This document shows, one piece after another, positions 1 to 7,484 of a DNA stretch of 11,237 nucleotides (position 1 is its first letter; each line of letters begins with the position of its first letter). This DNA comes from Gammaproteobacteria bacterium (GTDB lineage: Bacteria; Pseudomonadota; Gammaproteobacteria; Steroidobacterales; Steroidobacteraceae). The translations under genes were made by a program, and so were the position numbers. The notes under the pieces are model-generated. The model made no database searches. It was given only the letters and a program-made list of their open reading frames with translations, and was not told the DNA's origin. The stretch spans positions 1 through 11,237 of the forward strand of contig JADJHU010000019.1 of the NCBI GenBank assembly GCA_016707425.1, in the 5' to 3' direction.

Positions 1-1419
1 CTCCGCGCCGGGGCGCAGCACCACGAAGGCCTTGCCGATTTCACCCATGCGCCTGTCGGGCACACCGATGACCGCAGCCTGCGCGATGGCCGGATGTTCG
101 CTCAGGATCTCTGGATCTCGGCGGGATAGCAGTTGAACCGCCGACGATGAACAGGTCCTTCTTGCGGTCAGTGATGCGCAGGAAGCCTTCCTCATCGAGC
201 ACGCCGATGTCACCTTTGTGCAGCCAGCCCTGCATCGATCGCCTGGCGGTCGCGGCGGGATCTCGAAATAGCCGCGCATGACATTGAAGCCGCGGACCGT
301 AATCCTCACCGGGTTCGCCGTCGGCACCACGCGACCTGCATCGTCGACACACCGACCTCGACACCCGGTATCGCCTTTGCCACAGGTCTGTGCCACGCGC
401 TCATCGCTCGTGCCCGGCAAGCCGATCGCACTCACTGGTGTTTCGGTGGAGTCCACAGTAGGCGGTGACCACGCGTCTGGAAGCCGAGCACCTTGCGCAT
501 GTTCGATGAGGATCGGTGGTGACGGTACGTCTGGTGACTGACACCCGCAGGGACGATCGATCTTTTCCGCAGGATTCGTGCGCCAGCATGGACTGGAAGA
601 GCGTCGGTGCGCCGGGGAGCACCGACACACGATCCTCGACGATGCGTCGCATGACTTCGCCGGCATCGAATACTGCGACGGGCAGGATGGTGGCACGCGC
701 AGCAGGCAGGCGAGCCAGCCCGACTTTGTAGCCGAAGGTGTGGAAAGAAGGGGTTGACGATCATGTAACGGTCGCCGGGGCGCAGCCCGACGAGCTATCG
801 CTCCAGACGCTGAAGGTCTGACAGGGTGGGGCCGAGCACTCATGACGCCCTTCGGGCCGCCCGTAGGGTTTGGAGGGTGAACAGCAGGTCGGAGAGGTCG
901 TCGGGCCGATGGCATCGCGCGCCGCGATCACCCGGGCCTCAGGACGTCCGCGCCGCGCGAGGAACCCTCCAGCCCTGGTGACCCGCGCTGGCGCCTCGCA
1001 GCATGACGATGCGTTCGAGTCCGGCAGGGCCTCATGGGTGAGCAGTTCCGTGTAGTGAACCCCGAGGAATTCCCCGACGGTGAGCAGCAGCCGTGCGCGG
1101 CTGCGGCGCAGGATATAGCCGGCTTCCTTGCCGCGAAAACGCGTGTTGAGGGGTACGATTACGGCGCCAGCGCTTTGCGCGCCGAGGGCCGCCACGACCC
1201 ATTCGGCGCAGTTCGGCGCCCAGAGGGGCGACTTGATCGCCCTGCGCAGGCCGCAGGCGAGGAAGGCGGCGGCGGCACGCAGGACTCCTGCGCTCGAGCC
1301 CACGGAAGCTCGCATGGTAACCCTGTTCCTCGATGGCGCTGGCGTCGCCGAAGATCGCGCGGCGCTTGCGATGGTGGCCGCCGGAATGGTCGGCGGAATT
1401 CCTGTCGTGCGGTATTCAT
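1..1419 (-). CDS. AMP-dependent acyl-CoA synthetase (FadD-like), frameshifted, C-terminus beyond window
   Basis: ANL-superfamily ligase that would adenylate a carboxylic acid and join it to CoA in the cytoplasm. Read on the minus strand across several frames it gives, in order: an N-terminal PPTIPAA / IFGDASAIEEQGY segment; LWAPNCAEWVVAALGAQSAG, then VIVPLNTRF, the typical ligase N-domain; a damaged ATP-binding loop near 840-880 (DLLFT followed by a garbled TSGTTGRPKGV); PGAPTLFQSMLAHES near 600-640; an AYGLTET-type motif near 440-465 split by a frameshift; and the A8 hinge GWLHKGDIGVLDEEG, then RITDRKKDLFIVGG near 155-235. Near position 1 it reads MGEIGKAFVVLRPGAE, so only the last few dozen residues, with the A10 lysine, lie outside. 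The start is uncertain: an ATG at 1419 is offset by one frame from the conserved N-terminus, and no Shine-Dalgarno is visible. It is divergent from the SDR gene, with about 40 bp between. The subfamily resembles FadD3-like or medium/long-chain ligases; the substrate is unknown. Confidence 0.85.
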
Positions 1420-1459
1420 TTGCGTCGAAAAATAGCAAACGATGCCTTACGATGCGAGC
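1420..1459. promoter_or_regulatory. Divergent intergenic gap between acyl-CoA synthetase and SDR genes
   Basis: This short stretch separates two divergent genes and is AT-richer than its surroundings, with a GAAAAATAG run near 1427-1435. It must hold 5' signals for one or both genes unless transcription starts inside the neighbours. A TTGCGT at 1420-1425 and a TACGAT at 1448-1453 resemble sigma-70 boxes, but their spacing of 22 nt is too long for a confident promoter. Confidence 0.3.
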
Positions 1460-2242
1460 ATGGTGAAGACGCAAGCGGGATTTCCGGTCGACGGTGCCGT
1501 GGCACTCGTCACGGGGGGGGCGCGTGGGATTGGTCGCGGTGTGGCCGAGGCCTTCCTGCAGAGCGGTGCCACGGTGGTCATCTGCGGGCGGCTGCCCGGA
1601 TGAGCCTGCGGCTGCAGGTCATCTCGCGCGATTCATGGCCTGCGACGTGCGCGACCCGGAAGCTCAACGGCGGTATGTTCGCGGGTCGGCACGGAGTACG
1701 GACGCGTCTGGACGTGCTCGTCAACAACGCCGGCGGTACGCCGCCGGCGCCGGCGGCTGCCGCCTCGCCGCGCCTGAGCGAGCGAGTCACCAGCTGAACC
1801 CTTCTCGGGCCGCTGCACTGGGCGCAGGCGGCCAACCGCGCCTCATAAGCAGCAGGAGGAGGGCGGGTCGATCATCAACATTGCGAGCGTCGCGGGCACG
1901 CGCCCCTCGCCCGAGACAGCGGCCTATGGCGCGGCGAAGGCCGGGCTGCTCCAGCCTGACCGAGTCTGGCCATGGAATGGGGCCGAAGGTGCGGGTCAAT
2001 CGCGATCATCACGGGCTGATCGACACGGGTAGTCCGAGGACCACTACGGAGGCGCCGAAGGCGTGAAGCGCATCGATGCCATGCTGCCGCTGAAACGCAT
2101 GGGGCGGCCGGCGGACATCGCGGCAGCCTGCCTGTATCTCGCCTCGCCGCTCGCGGCCTATGTCAGCGGCGCACGACTTGCCGTGCACGGTGGCGGTGAG
2201 CGCCCCGTATTCCTCTACCTGGCCGAGATGCAGCGGGGCTAA
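1460..2242 (+). CDS. SDR family NAD(P)-dependent oxidoreductase, frameshifted
   Basis: Classical short-chain dehydrogenase/reductase, which would interconvert an alcohol and a ketone with NAD(P)(H) in the cytoplasm. The ATG at 1460 opens 47 codons containing the cofactor motif TGGARGIG (residues about 19-26), then hits a false stop near 1600. The protein continues in other frames: FMACDVRDPE, LDVLVNNAGG (the NNAG motif), a serine segment IINIASVAGTRPSP, the catalytic YxxxK in ETAAYGAAKAGL, AMEWGPKVRVN, GLIDTG, and a C-terminus MLPLKRMGRPADIAAACLYL ending AEMQRG at a TAA (2240-2242). The 261-codon span matches the usual 250-260 residues, so the breaks are small indels, not large losses. All catalytic elements (Ser, Tyr, Lys, NNAG) are present. 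It is followed after 1 nt by the PaaY-type gene, which suggests co-transcription. The substrate is unknown; a 3-hydroxyacyl-CoA or hydroxysteroid-like compound would fit the company. Confidence 0.87.
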
Positions 2243-2243
2243 C

Positions 2244-2852
2244 GTGCCGGCGTACTCGTTCGAGGGATTCGTGCCGGTTGTGGACCCGACGGCGTTCGTG
2301 CACCCGACCGCCTCGCTGATCGGCGACGTGCTCGTCGGACCCCGCTGTTACGTCGGTCCGGGCGCCTCGCTGCGCGGGGACTTCGGGCGCATCGTGCTCG
2401 GCGCGGGTGCCAACGTCCAGGACAACTGCGTGCTGCACAGCTATCCCGACGAGCCGGTGCTCCTCGAGGAGAACGCGCACGTCGGGCACGCCGCGATGCT
2501 GCACGGCTGCGTCGTGCGGCGCGAGTCGCTGGTCGGCATCCACTCGATCGTCATGGACGGCGCCATCGTGGGCGCCGAGGAATTCGTCGGGGCAGGGAGC
2601 TTCGTGAAGCCCGGCTTTGAGGTCCCTGCACGCACGCTCGCCATGGGCACTCCGGCGAGCATCGTGCGTGAGCTCAGGCCCGAGGAGATTTCCTCGAAGG
2701 CCCGCGGCACAGAGACCTATCAGGAGCTCGTGGAGCGCTGCCTCGCGAGCCTGCGCGAGTGCCTGCCGCTCGCGGCGCCCGAGCCGGGGCGCCCGACGAA
2801 GAAGCCGGGGAATCAGGCGCCAGGGCGCTCGACGGGACGCAGCGGCGGCTGA
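2244..2852 (+). CDS. paaY: PaaY-type hexapeptide-repeat protein (gamma-carbonic anhydrase-like / CoA thioesterase family)
   Basis: Left-handed beta-helix protein of the gamma-carbonic anhydrase/PaaY/CaiE group. PaaY proteins are known as thioesterases that recover CoA from dead-end ring-hydroxylated CoA esters in phenylacetate degradation. One intact frame gives about 202 residues: FVPVVDPTAFVHPTASLIGD, YVGPGASLRGDFGRIVLG, NVQDNCVLHSYP, HVGHAAMLHGC, SIVMDGAIVGAEEFVGAGSF and MGTPASIVRELRPEE, all close to what I recall of E. coli PaaY. Metal-ligand-type histidines appear in VLHSYP and HVGHAAMLHGC. The frame is open further upstream, to an ATG at 2160, but homology begins at VPAYSFEGF, so I take the GTG at 2244, 1 nt after the SDR stop. 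A basic, Pro/Gly-rich tail of about 20 residues extends past the usual end. This is the best-preserved enzyme gene here. No phenylacetyl-CoA epoxidase genes are in view, so the exact CoA substrate is inference. Confidence 0.9.
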   Translation: MPAYSFEGFVPVVDPTAFVHPTASLIGDVLVGPRCYVGPGASLRGDFGRIVLGAGANVQDNCVLHSYPDEPVLLEENAHVGHAAMLHGCVVRRESLVGIHSIVMDGAIVGAEEFVGAGSFVKPGFEVPARTLAMGTPASIVRELRPEEISSKARGTETYQELVERCLASLRECLPLAAPEPGRPTKKPGNQAPGRSTGRSGG

Positions 2853-2855
2853 GAC

Positions 2856-4059
2856 TCAGCGCCCTTGACCCCTGGTTCCAGCGGCCTCCGGGGGCGCTCC
2901 CCTTCGCGTCGGGCGCGTGCGGTCTGGAGACCGGCCTGGCGACCCGAAGAAGGTCGAGTCACCGATCGACATTCCGGAGCTGTAGCATGTTGCCCCAGCG
3001 CGGCAGTCCGCAGGCTGTACGCGCCCCTGCGGCGTAGAGTCCGCGGGGACGCGTCGCGCCTCGGTGAGCACCTCGCCTGTGGGCAGGGTGTCGAGGCCGC
3101 CGAGCGTGAAGGCCGTGTACTGGGCGTGGTCGACCCGGCAGTCGAGGGCGACGAAGGGTGGCTTGTCGAGCGGCTTCAGCCACTTCCTGGCCTTGTGGAA
3201 GAGCGGATCCTCGCCACGTGCAGCATGACGGTTGTAGACCGCGACCGTGGCGCTGAGCGTGCTTTCGGGCAGCTTCAGCTCGCGCTCAACTTCCTCCCAG
3301 GTGTCGCCGGCGGCGCCGATCTCGACGCGCGAGCTCTCGTGCAGGAGCCGGGGCGTAGGTCTCCGTGGTCCTGGAGCAGCCAGACACGATCGCCAAGCTG
3401 GTCGAGGATGAACTGCGAGACACGCCCGTGGTAGCAGTCCTCATTGATGAATCGCTGGCCACGCTCGTTGACGAAGATGCCCTTGACGAGCGACCCGAGC
3501 TTGCCCGCACCCCAGCCTTCCTGCTGCACGGTGTGCCCGCGCGGTGCGGGGCGTGCCCCCTGCGCAAAAGGCCAGGCTTCCTCACTGCCCGTCCAGACCA
3601 GGCAGTCGTCGGTGAGAGGCTCCATGACGCGTTCGGCGACATAGGAGTTCTTGAAGGGAACGCCCTGTGCGCTCAGCCAGTCCAGATGCCCGACCGCATT
3701 GTCGGCATACAGGCGGGGACTTTTTGGCTCGCGTCTGGCGTTCGGGCCGCCGGCCATGAGGTGAGGTATCGGTAGAAATCTCGGTGCGGTCCCCCCGAAG
3801 CCCGCGGTGCTGCTGCGAGCGGAACCTCCGCTGCCCGCCGATATAGACTCCGCCACCAGCGAGCGCCGCCGCAGCCTCCGCCGCTGCCCGGAGCTCACTT
3901 CGAAGAGCATCACCTTGAGCGCCTGCGGCAGCGGCTTCGATGGCGGCACAGGAGCCCCGCACCGGAAGCCGACCACGGCGACATCGTTTCGAAGTCGAAC
4001 CTTCCCACATGCGCGAGCAGGCAGGGGTGTGAGAGCGAATAAGCAGCTGATGTCGTCAT
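2856..4059 (-). CDS. FAD-dependent oxidoreductase (FAD_binding_2; fumarate reductase/3-ketosteroid dehydrogenase-like), frameshifted and internally shortened
   Basis: Flavoprotein of the succinate dehydrogenase/fumarate reductase/KstD class, expected to dehydrogenate or reduce a C-C bond next to a carbonyl. The start is the ATG at 4059, behind a GGGAGG ribosome site. Pieces in order: N-terminal NDVAVVGF with a GxGxxG-like turn, AAIEAAAAGA, ALAGGGVYIGG, LYADNAVGHLDWLSAQGVPF, GHTVQQEGWGAGKL, then abruptly SLVKGIFVNERGQRFINED and CYHGRVSQFILDQ, NRHAARGEDPLFHK, AQYTAFTLGGLDTLPTG, and the C-terminal flavin region GLYAAG, TACGLPRWG, YSSGMSIGDSTFFG. The span of about 401 codons is short. The segment normally lying between GWGAGKL and SLVKGI, over 100 residues including part of the FAD domain, is absent at about 3490-3500. 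The stop at 2856-2858 is tentative because of frame breaks. It lies 48 bp after the transporter gene and is probably the last gene of the MarR/Emr operon. Confidence 0.8.
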
Positions 4060-4069
4060 GGCGGGCGGA

Positions 4070-4075
4070 CCTCCC
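4070..4075 (-). promoter_or_regulatory. Shine-Dalgarno of the FAD oxidoreductase gene
   Basis: On the minus strand this reads GGGAGG, 10 nt upstream of the ATG at 4059. It decides the start of the flavoprotein, whose N-terminal region is frameshifted. It is part of a 13-bp inverted repeat (TCCCTC-G-GAGGGA, 4072-4084) that could partly mask the site in the mRNA, although the one-base centre makes a tight hairpin unlikely. Confidence 0.55.
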
Positions 4076-4107
4076 TCGGAGGGAATGATACGCGAAGGAT
4101 CCGCCTG

Positions 4108-5606
4108 TCAGGCTGGTACCCGGCGCGGCTTGCGGAACAGCGCCAGCAGGGGCAGCACGATCACGGCGACCCCGAGCACGAGGGCGAAATCGTTGTTGTA
4201 GGCAATCACGGCGGCCTGACGCCCGACCTCCTCGGCGAGGACGGGCATCGCCCGGTCCCCCAGCACTTCGCGGGCGCTGTCCCAGCGTGCGGGATCGAAG
4301 GGCGTCAGGTACCCTCCAGGCGCACGGTTGCTCTGCGTCGAGCGCGACAGCAGCATCAGTACCACCGAGATGCCGATGCTCGAGCCGATGTTGCGCGAGG
4401 CAGGCCCGAGACGACACCCGCCCCGGTACGCAGGTCCGTACGCAAGGTTTGCGAAGATCAGTGTCAGAGCGGCACCGCTTCAACATGCCGATGCCGATTC
4501 CGTGCAGCACTCCGCAGGCGATGATGAGCCCGAGCCGATGTCGACGGTGAGGTGCATCATCGGCACGGATGCGATCGCCATGAGCACGGCGCCGATGCCC
4601 GCCAGCAGCCGCGCATCGACGTAGGTCATCGCGCGACCGGCGATCAGCATCGCGAGCATCGTGCCGACGCCGCGCGGTGCGATGAGCAGCCCCCGCCTGC
4701 ATCGGCGTCCCTGGCCCTGCGGCTGCTGCAGGAACAGCGGCATCGGTGTGGCGACCACGACGTAGATCAGGATGCCGACCAGGAACGAGGTGAGCAGTGT
4801 GGCCGACGACAAAGTTACGGTCACGGAAGAGATGCAGGTCGAGAAACGGGGTGTCGGTTGTGAGCGAGTGCACGATGAACATGGACAGGCACACCGCCGC
4901 CAGGAAGGCCTCGAACAGATTTCGGGCAGGTCCAAACAGCCGGGAGGCTGTTGACCCGGTAGAGAAAGAGCCGGCCGAAGCCGATCGCCGCCGCAAGCAG
5001 CACGAAGCCCAGATGGTCGAAACCGGCGGGTGGGCGACTGCACGGTGCGTGGCACGGCGGCCATGAGCAGCGACACCGCCAGCACCCCGACAGGCAGGTT
5101 GACGAAAAGAACCAGCGCCAGCTGAGCGCCTGGTGAGGAAGCCACCGACCAGGGGGCCGATGACCGGGCCGCGCCGACGCCCATCCCCCAGAGCGCCATG
5201 GCCCACCGGCCTGTTCGATGGGAAGGCCGAAAGCAGCAGGACCTGTGAGATCGGGACGAGCGCGCTCCGGCGATGGCCTGCAGCGCGCGAAACAGCACCA
5301 GTAAGCTGAGCCAGGCGGCCAGACCGCAGAGCACGGAGGCGGCTGTGAAAGCGGCCGTCGAGGCGATGATCACCGGCCGGAATCCGAAGCGTGCGCAAGA
5401 AAGCCGGCCAGAGGCAGCATGATGGCACTCGAGATGACATAGGCAGTGAGCACCCAGCCGATCCGGTCGCTGGCTGGCCTGCAGATCGCCCTGGATGTGC
5501 GGCGGGAGACATTCGCGATCGACGAATCGATCGTGTACACGAGGCACGCGATGCCGCTCGCGAAGGCGACGAGGCTGGTTGCGGGCGCCCGTCTGCTGGC
5601 TGACAT
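4108..5606 (-). CDS. DHA2 family (EmrB/QacA-like) MFS efflux permease, frameshifted
   Basis: Inner-membrane proton-driven drug/metabolite exporter of the 14-helix DHA2 family, expected to work with the EmrA-like protein encoded just upstream. The start is the ATG at 5606: MSASRRAPATSLVAF, a first helix with YTIDSSIANV (the DHA2 motif around the TM1 aspartate), WVLTAYVISSAIMLPLAGFL (TM2), then in other frames FRPVIIASTAAFTAASVLCG, RALQAIAGA, ALWGMGVGA followed by GPVIGPLVGGFLT (motif C), FVNLPVGVLAVSLLMAAVP, LVGILIYVVVATPMPLFLQQ, AGIGAVLMAIASVPMMH, IGSSIGIS, VVLMLLSRSTQSNRAPGGYL and a final helix ALVLGVAVIVLPLLALFRK ending at a TGA (4108-4110). About 500 codons matches the family length, so nothing large is missing. 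The gap to the EmrA-like stop is 22 bp. The exported compound cannot be predicted. Confidence 0.9.
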
Positions 5607-5628
5607 GGCGATCCCCGGCCAGGCTTCG

Positions 5629-6744
5629 TCAGCGCGCCGCCTGCCGCGCGGCAGCGGATGTCGCCGGGAGCAGGTTCGGGTGGGTATCGACCCGCACGTA
5701 GGCGCTCATTCCGGCTCGCAGGGGAGGATCATCGGGACCGGCCTGGATCGCGACGCGGACCGGCACGCGCTGCACCACCTTGACCCAGTTGCCCGAGGCG
5801 TTCTGTGCGGGAAGAAGCGCGAACTCTGCGCCGGTCGCCTGGGCGATGCTCTCCACGGAACCGCGCCAGCGCCGCCCCCTGTAGGCGTCGATCTCGATCT
5901 CGACCGGCTGACCCGCGCGCATCTTGCCGAGATCGGTTTCCTTGAAGTTGGCCTCGACCCACGCGCCGCGATCCGCGACGATGGCAAGGGCAGGGTTCCC
6001 GGCACGCAGCCGGTCACCGGCTGAGGCAGGCGGCTGACGATGCCGATGCCGTCGCGCGGAGCCGCCAGTGTGGCGCGCTGCAGATCGAGCTCGTCCCGGG
6101 CGACTGTTGCGAGGGCCGCCTGCACCCTGGGGTGGACGTCCGGGTCGCCGTGCAGGGCGCCCGCCGAGGCGCACCTCGAGCTGAGCGAGGTCGCGCTGCA
6201 GGACGGTGGCACGGCCCTGGGCAACCGCCAGGGCGCGCGCGGCTTCATCGGCACGCGCCTGCGAGACGAGCTGGCGACCGACGAGCTCGTCCTGGCGCAG
6301 AGCGTCGCGCTGGGCAAAGCCGAGATCGCGGCGTGCTGCGTCGAGCTCAGCGAGCTTCTCGGCGTGCTGGGCACGGAGTGAGGCGATCTCGTTACGTGCG
6401 GTCGCGAGGTCAGCGCGTGCACCGTCGAGCGCGATGCGCAGCGCCGCCTCATCGAGGCGCAACAGCGGCTGCCCGGTCACGACCCGCTCGTTTTCGGACA
6501 CGAGAACACGGGCCACGTAGCCATCGACCTCCGGGCTCACGAGCACCTTGTCCGCCTTGACGTAGGCATTGTCCGTACTCGCGTAGCGCAGCTGCAGGCG
6601 ATACCAGAGGACGGCGCCGACGATGACCACAGCCGGGACGATCCAGAGCAGGAGCAGACGCAGGCGCCAGCGCCGGCGCCCGTTGATGAGGGGACGGCGC
6701 GACGCGATTCCGCGTCGCGGACCCGGCGGTCCTCGAGGAGGCAT
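5629..6744 (-). CDS. HlyD family / EmrA-like membrane-fusion (periplasmic adaptor) protein
   Basis: Periplasmic adaptor that would link the DHA2 permease to an outer-membrane channel. The open frame is 371 residues: a basic N-terminus, one membrane anchor at about residues 29-48 (LLLLWIVPAVVIVGAVLWY), TDNAYVKADKVLVSPEVDGY (typical EmrA), the first lipoyl half-motif VLVSENERVVTGQPLLRLD, an Ala/Arg-rich coiled coil to about residue 190, and the beta-barrel region AIVADRGAWVEANFKETDLG, MRAGQPVEIEIDAYRGRRW, ALLPAQNASGNWVKVVQRVP. Between about 6010 and 6165 the frame is wrong. The neighbouring frame there reads ALHGDPDVHPRVQAALATVA and RATLAAPRDGIGIVSRLPQ, the expected end of the coiled coil and second lipoyl half-motif. 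Two compensating indels thus leave the ORF open but scramble about 50 residues. The start is the ATG at 6744, about 30 bp after the MarR gene. No outer-membrane partner gene is in the window. Confidence 0.92.
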   Translation of the reverse strand: MPPRGPPGPRRGIASRRPLINGRRRWRLRLLLLWIVPAVVIVGAVLWYRLQLRYASTDNAYVKADKVLVSPEVDGYVARVLVSENERVVTGQPLLRLDEAALRIALDGARADLATARNEIASLRAQHAEKLAELDAARRDLGFAQRDALRQDELVGRQLVSQARADEAARALAVAQGRATVLQRDLAQLEVRLGGRPARRPGRPPQGAGGPRNSRPGRARSAARHTGGSARRHRHRQPPASAGDRLRAGNPALAIVADRGAWVEANFKETDLGKMRAGQPVEIEIDAYRGRRWRGSVESIAQATGAEFALLPAQNASGNWVKVVQRVPVRVAIQAGPDDPPLRAGMSAYVRVDTHPNLLPATSAAARQAAR

Positions 6745-6774
6745 GGGTCGACTCCTGGGGGCCGGGCGGCGGCG

Positions 6775-7206
6775 CTACGCCTGCGGCGCAGGTTCAGAGA
6801 GATTGCGCTTGACGCGCTCGGAGCGTCCGCAGCTGCGTCCGTTCCCCGGGATCAGGCGCCCGCAGGCGCGCTCCGCAGTGCCGTGGCCGAGGCTCAGGAG
6901 CCGCGCGACGGTCGGTTTGGATTGGGCCGTGAGATGCAGCTCGACTGCGCGCCGGTCGCGCGGATCGGCCCGCCGCTCGACGATTCCCGCGGCCACGAGG
7001 CGGTCGATCGAGCGTCCGAGCGTAATCGCCCGCACGTTGAGCGCCCGGGCGAGCGTGATCTGGCTGCAGCCCTCCATCTTCGAGAGCAGTACCAGGGTTC
7101 GCCAGCGCGCCTGCGTGAGTCCGAGCTCATGGGCACGCCCGGCGAATTCCTCGCGCAGCAGTCTGGCCACGTCGTGGATGAGAAAACCGAGCAGGGGTTG
7201 GGACAT
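6775..7206 (-). CDS. MarR family winged-helix transcriptional regulator
   Basis: 143-residue dimeric winged-helix regulator, the usual ligand-sensing repressor of EmrAB-type pumps. Seen: N-terminal dimerisation helix PLLGFLIHDVARLLREEF, then LGLTQARWRTLVLLSKMEG, recognition-helix region SQITLARALNVRAITLGRSI, DRLVAAGIVERR, and the wing DPRDRRAVELHLTAQ with the signature DPRDRR. The last part (about residues 95-130) fits the family poorly until VKRNLSEPAPQA, so one or two small compensating frameshifts probably lie near 6800-6920. The start ATG at 7206 is the first gene of the minus-strand operon MarR, EmrA-like, EmrB-like, FAD oxidoreductase. Two inverted repeats sit directly upstream of the start, as expected for autoregulation. 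The ligand is unknown; the co-transcribed flavoprotein suggests it may be a compound related to that enzyme's substrate. Confidence 0.92.
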   Translation of the reverse strand: MSQPLLGFLIHDVARLLREEFAGRAHELGLTQARWRTLVLLSKMEGCSQITLARALNVRAITLGRSIDRLVAAGIVERRADPRDRRAVELHLTAQSKPTVARLLSLGHGTAERACGRLIPGNGRSCGRSERVKRNLSEPAPQA

Positions 7207-7210
7207 AAAC

Positions 7211-7241
7211 TAAGCCATGCTTACAATATGCACGGCATATT
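7211..7241. promoter_or_regulatory. Tandem palindromes upstream of the MarR gene (candidate operator)
   Basis: Two perfect inverted repeats lie one base apart: TAAGC-CAT-GCTTA (7211-7223) and AATATGC-ACG-GCATATT (7225-7241, 7-bp arms, 3-nt centre). They begin 5 nt from the MarR start codon at 7206, in an AT-rich patch within GC-rich DNA. MarR proteins bind palindromes of this size, typically overlapping their own promoter, so autoregulation is the natural reading. The sites could also act on the divergent LLM operon. Binding is inferred, not shown. Confidence 0.6.
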
Positions 7242-7358
7242 ACTGCGGCGGCGTGGATTACGCCAGTGATGCGGTCGACGTCATCCGCGAGGTGGTGATT
7301 CCTCGCGTGGGAGGCGCGCCGTGCGCATCGGCCTTCCAGACTGCACGGGGCGGGGTGG

Positions 7359-7378
7359 CATCATCCATGTGGACGATG
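7359..7378. promoter_or_regulatory. Imperfect 20-bp dyad upstream of the LLM operon
   Basis: The sequence has the form CATC-n-TCCA-nn-TGGA-n-GATG, with 8 of 10 base pairs symmetric about its centre. It lies about 106 nt upstream of the LLM start. Size and symmetry fit a dimeric regulator site, but it does not resemble the MarR-proximal repeats. It could be chance, or part of an unrecognised coding stretch. Confidence 0.25.
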
Positions 7379-7474
7379 CGATGCTTCCGGACGCACCCTA
7401 GCCTTTTTCCTGCTGCGACAGCGGGTTGCGCGCAGGACAGCATCGACGGGCCCGGGAGCCGGCCGCTGAGGGGC

Positions 7475-7479
7475 GGAGG
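7475..7479 (+). promoter_or_regulatory. Shine-Dalgarno of the LLM oxidoreductase gene
   Basis: GGAGG at 7475-7479 lies 5 nt before the ATG at 7485. It supports that start, since the N-terminal coding frame breaks soon afterwards. Confidence 0.65.
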
Positions 7480-7484
7480 AACTG

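Larger units (their letters stand above)
7207..7484. other. Divergent intergenic region with no recognisable gene
   Basis: This 278-bp stretch lies between the MarR gene (minus) and the LLM oxidoreductase gene (plus). Open frames run through it on both strands but none gives a recognisable protein or a convincing start. Besides the tandem palindromes next to the MarR gene, it holds an imperfect 20-bp dyad at 7359-7378 and the LLM ribosome site at its end. A small or broken gene cannot be excluded because the sequence has many indels. No clear promoter boxes were found. Confidence 0.5.

Noticed and set aside
278..731. Plus-strand open frames in the first 750 bases
   Set aside because: They are antisense to the acyl-CoA synthetase, whose motifs read clearly on the minus strand.
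1513..1520. Run of eight G as a possible phase-variation tract in the SDR gene
   Set aside because: It encodes the conserved glycines of TGGARGIG and the reading frame is correct across it. Frameshifts elsewhere do not follow such tracts.
4072..4084. Inverted repeat TCCCTC-G-GAGGGA as a possible terminator of the permease gene
   Set aside because: The centre is one base, there is no following T-run, and it overlaps the ribosome site of the next gene, so it is not a terminator.
3275..5512. A 745-codon open frame on the minus strand
   Set aside because: It stitches fragments of the DHA2 permease, the intergenic gap and the flavoprotein in one frame by chance; much of it is out-of-frame Arg/Pro/Ala-rich sequence. 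It is not a fusion protein.
5446..6560. Long plus-strand open frames opposite the permease and EmrA-like genes
   Set aside because: GC-rich antisense shadows of convincing minus-strand genes, with no recognisable motifs.
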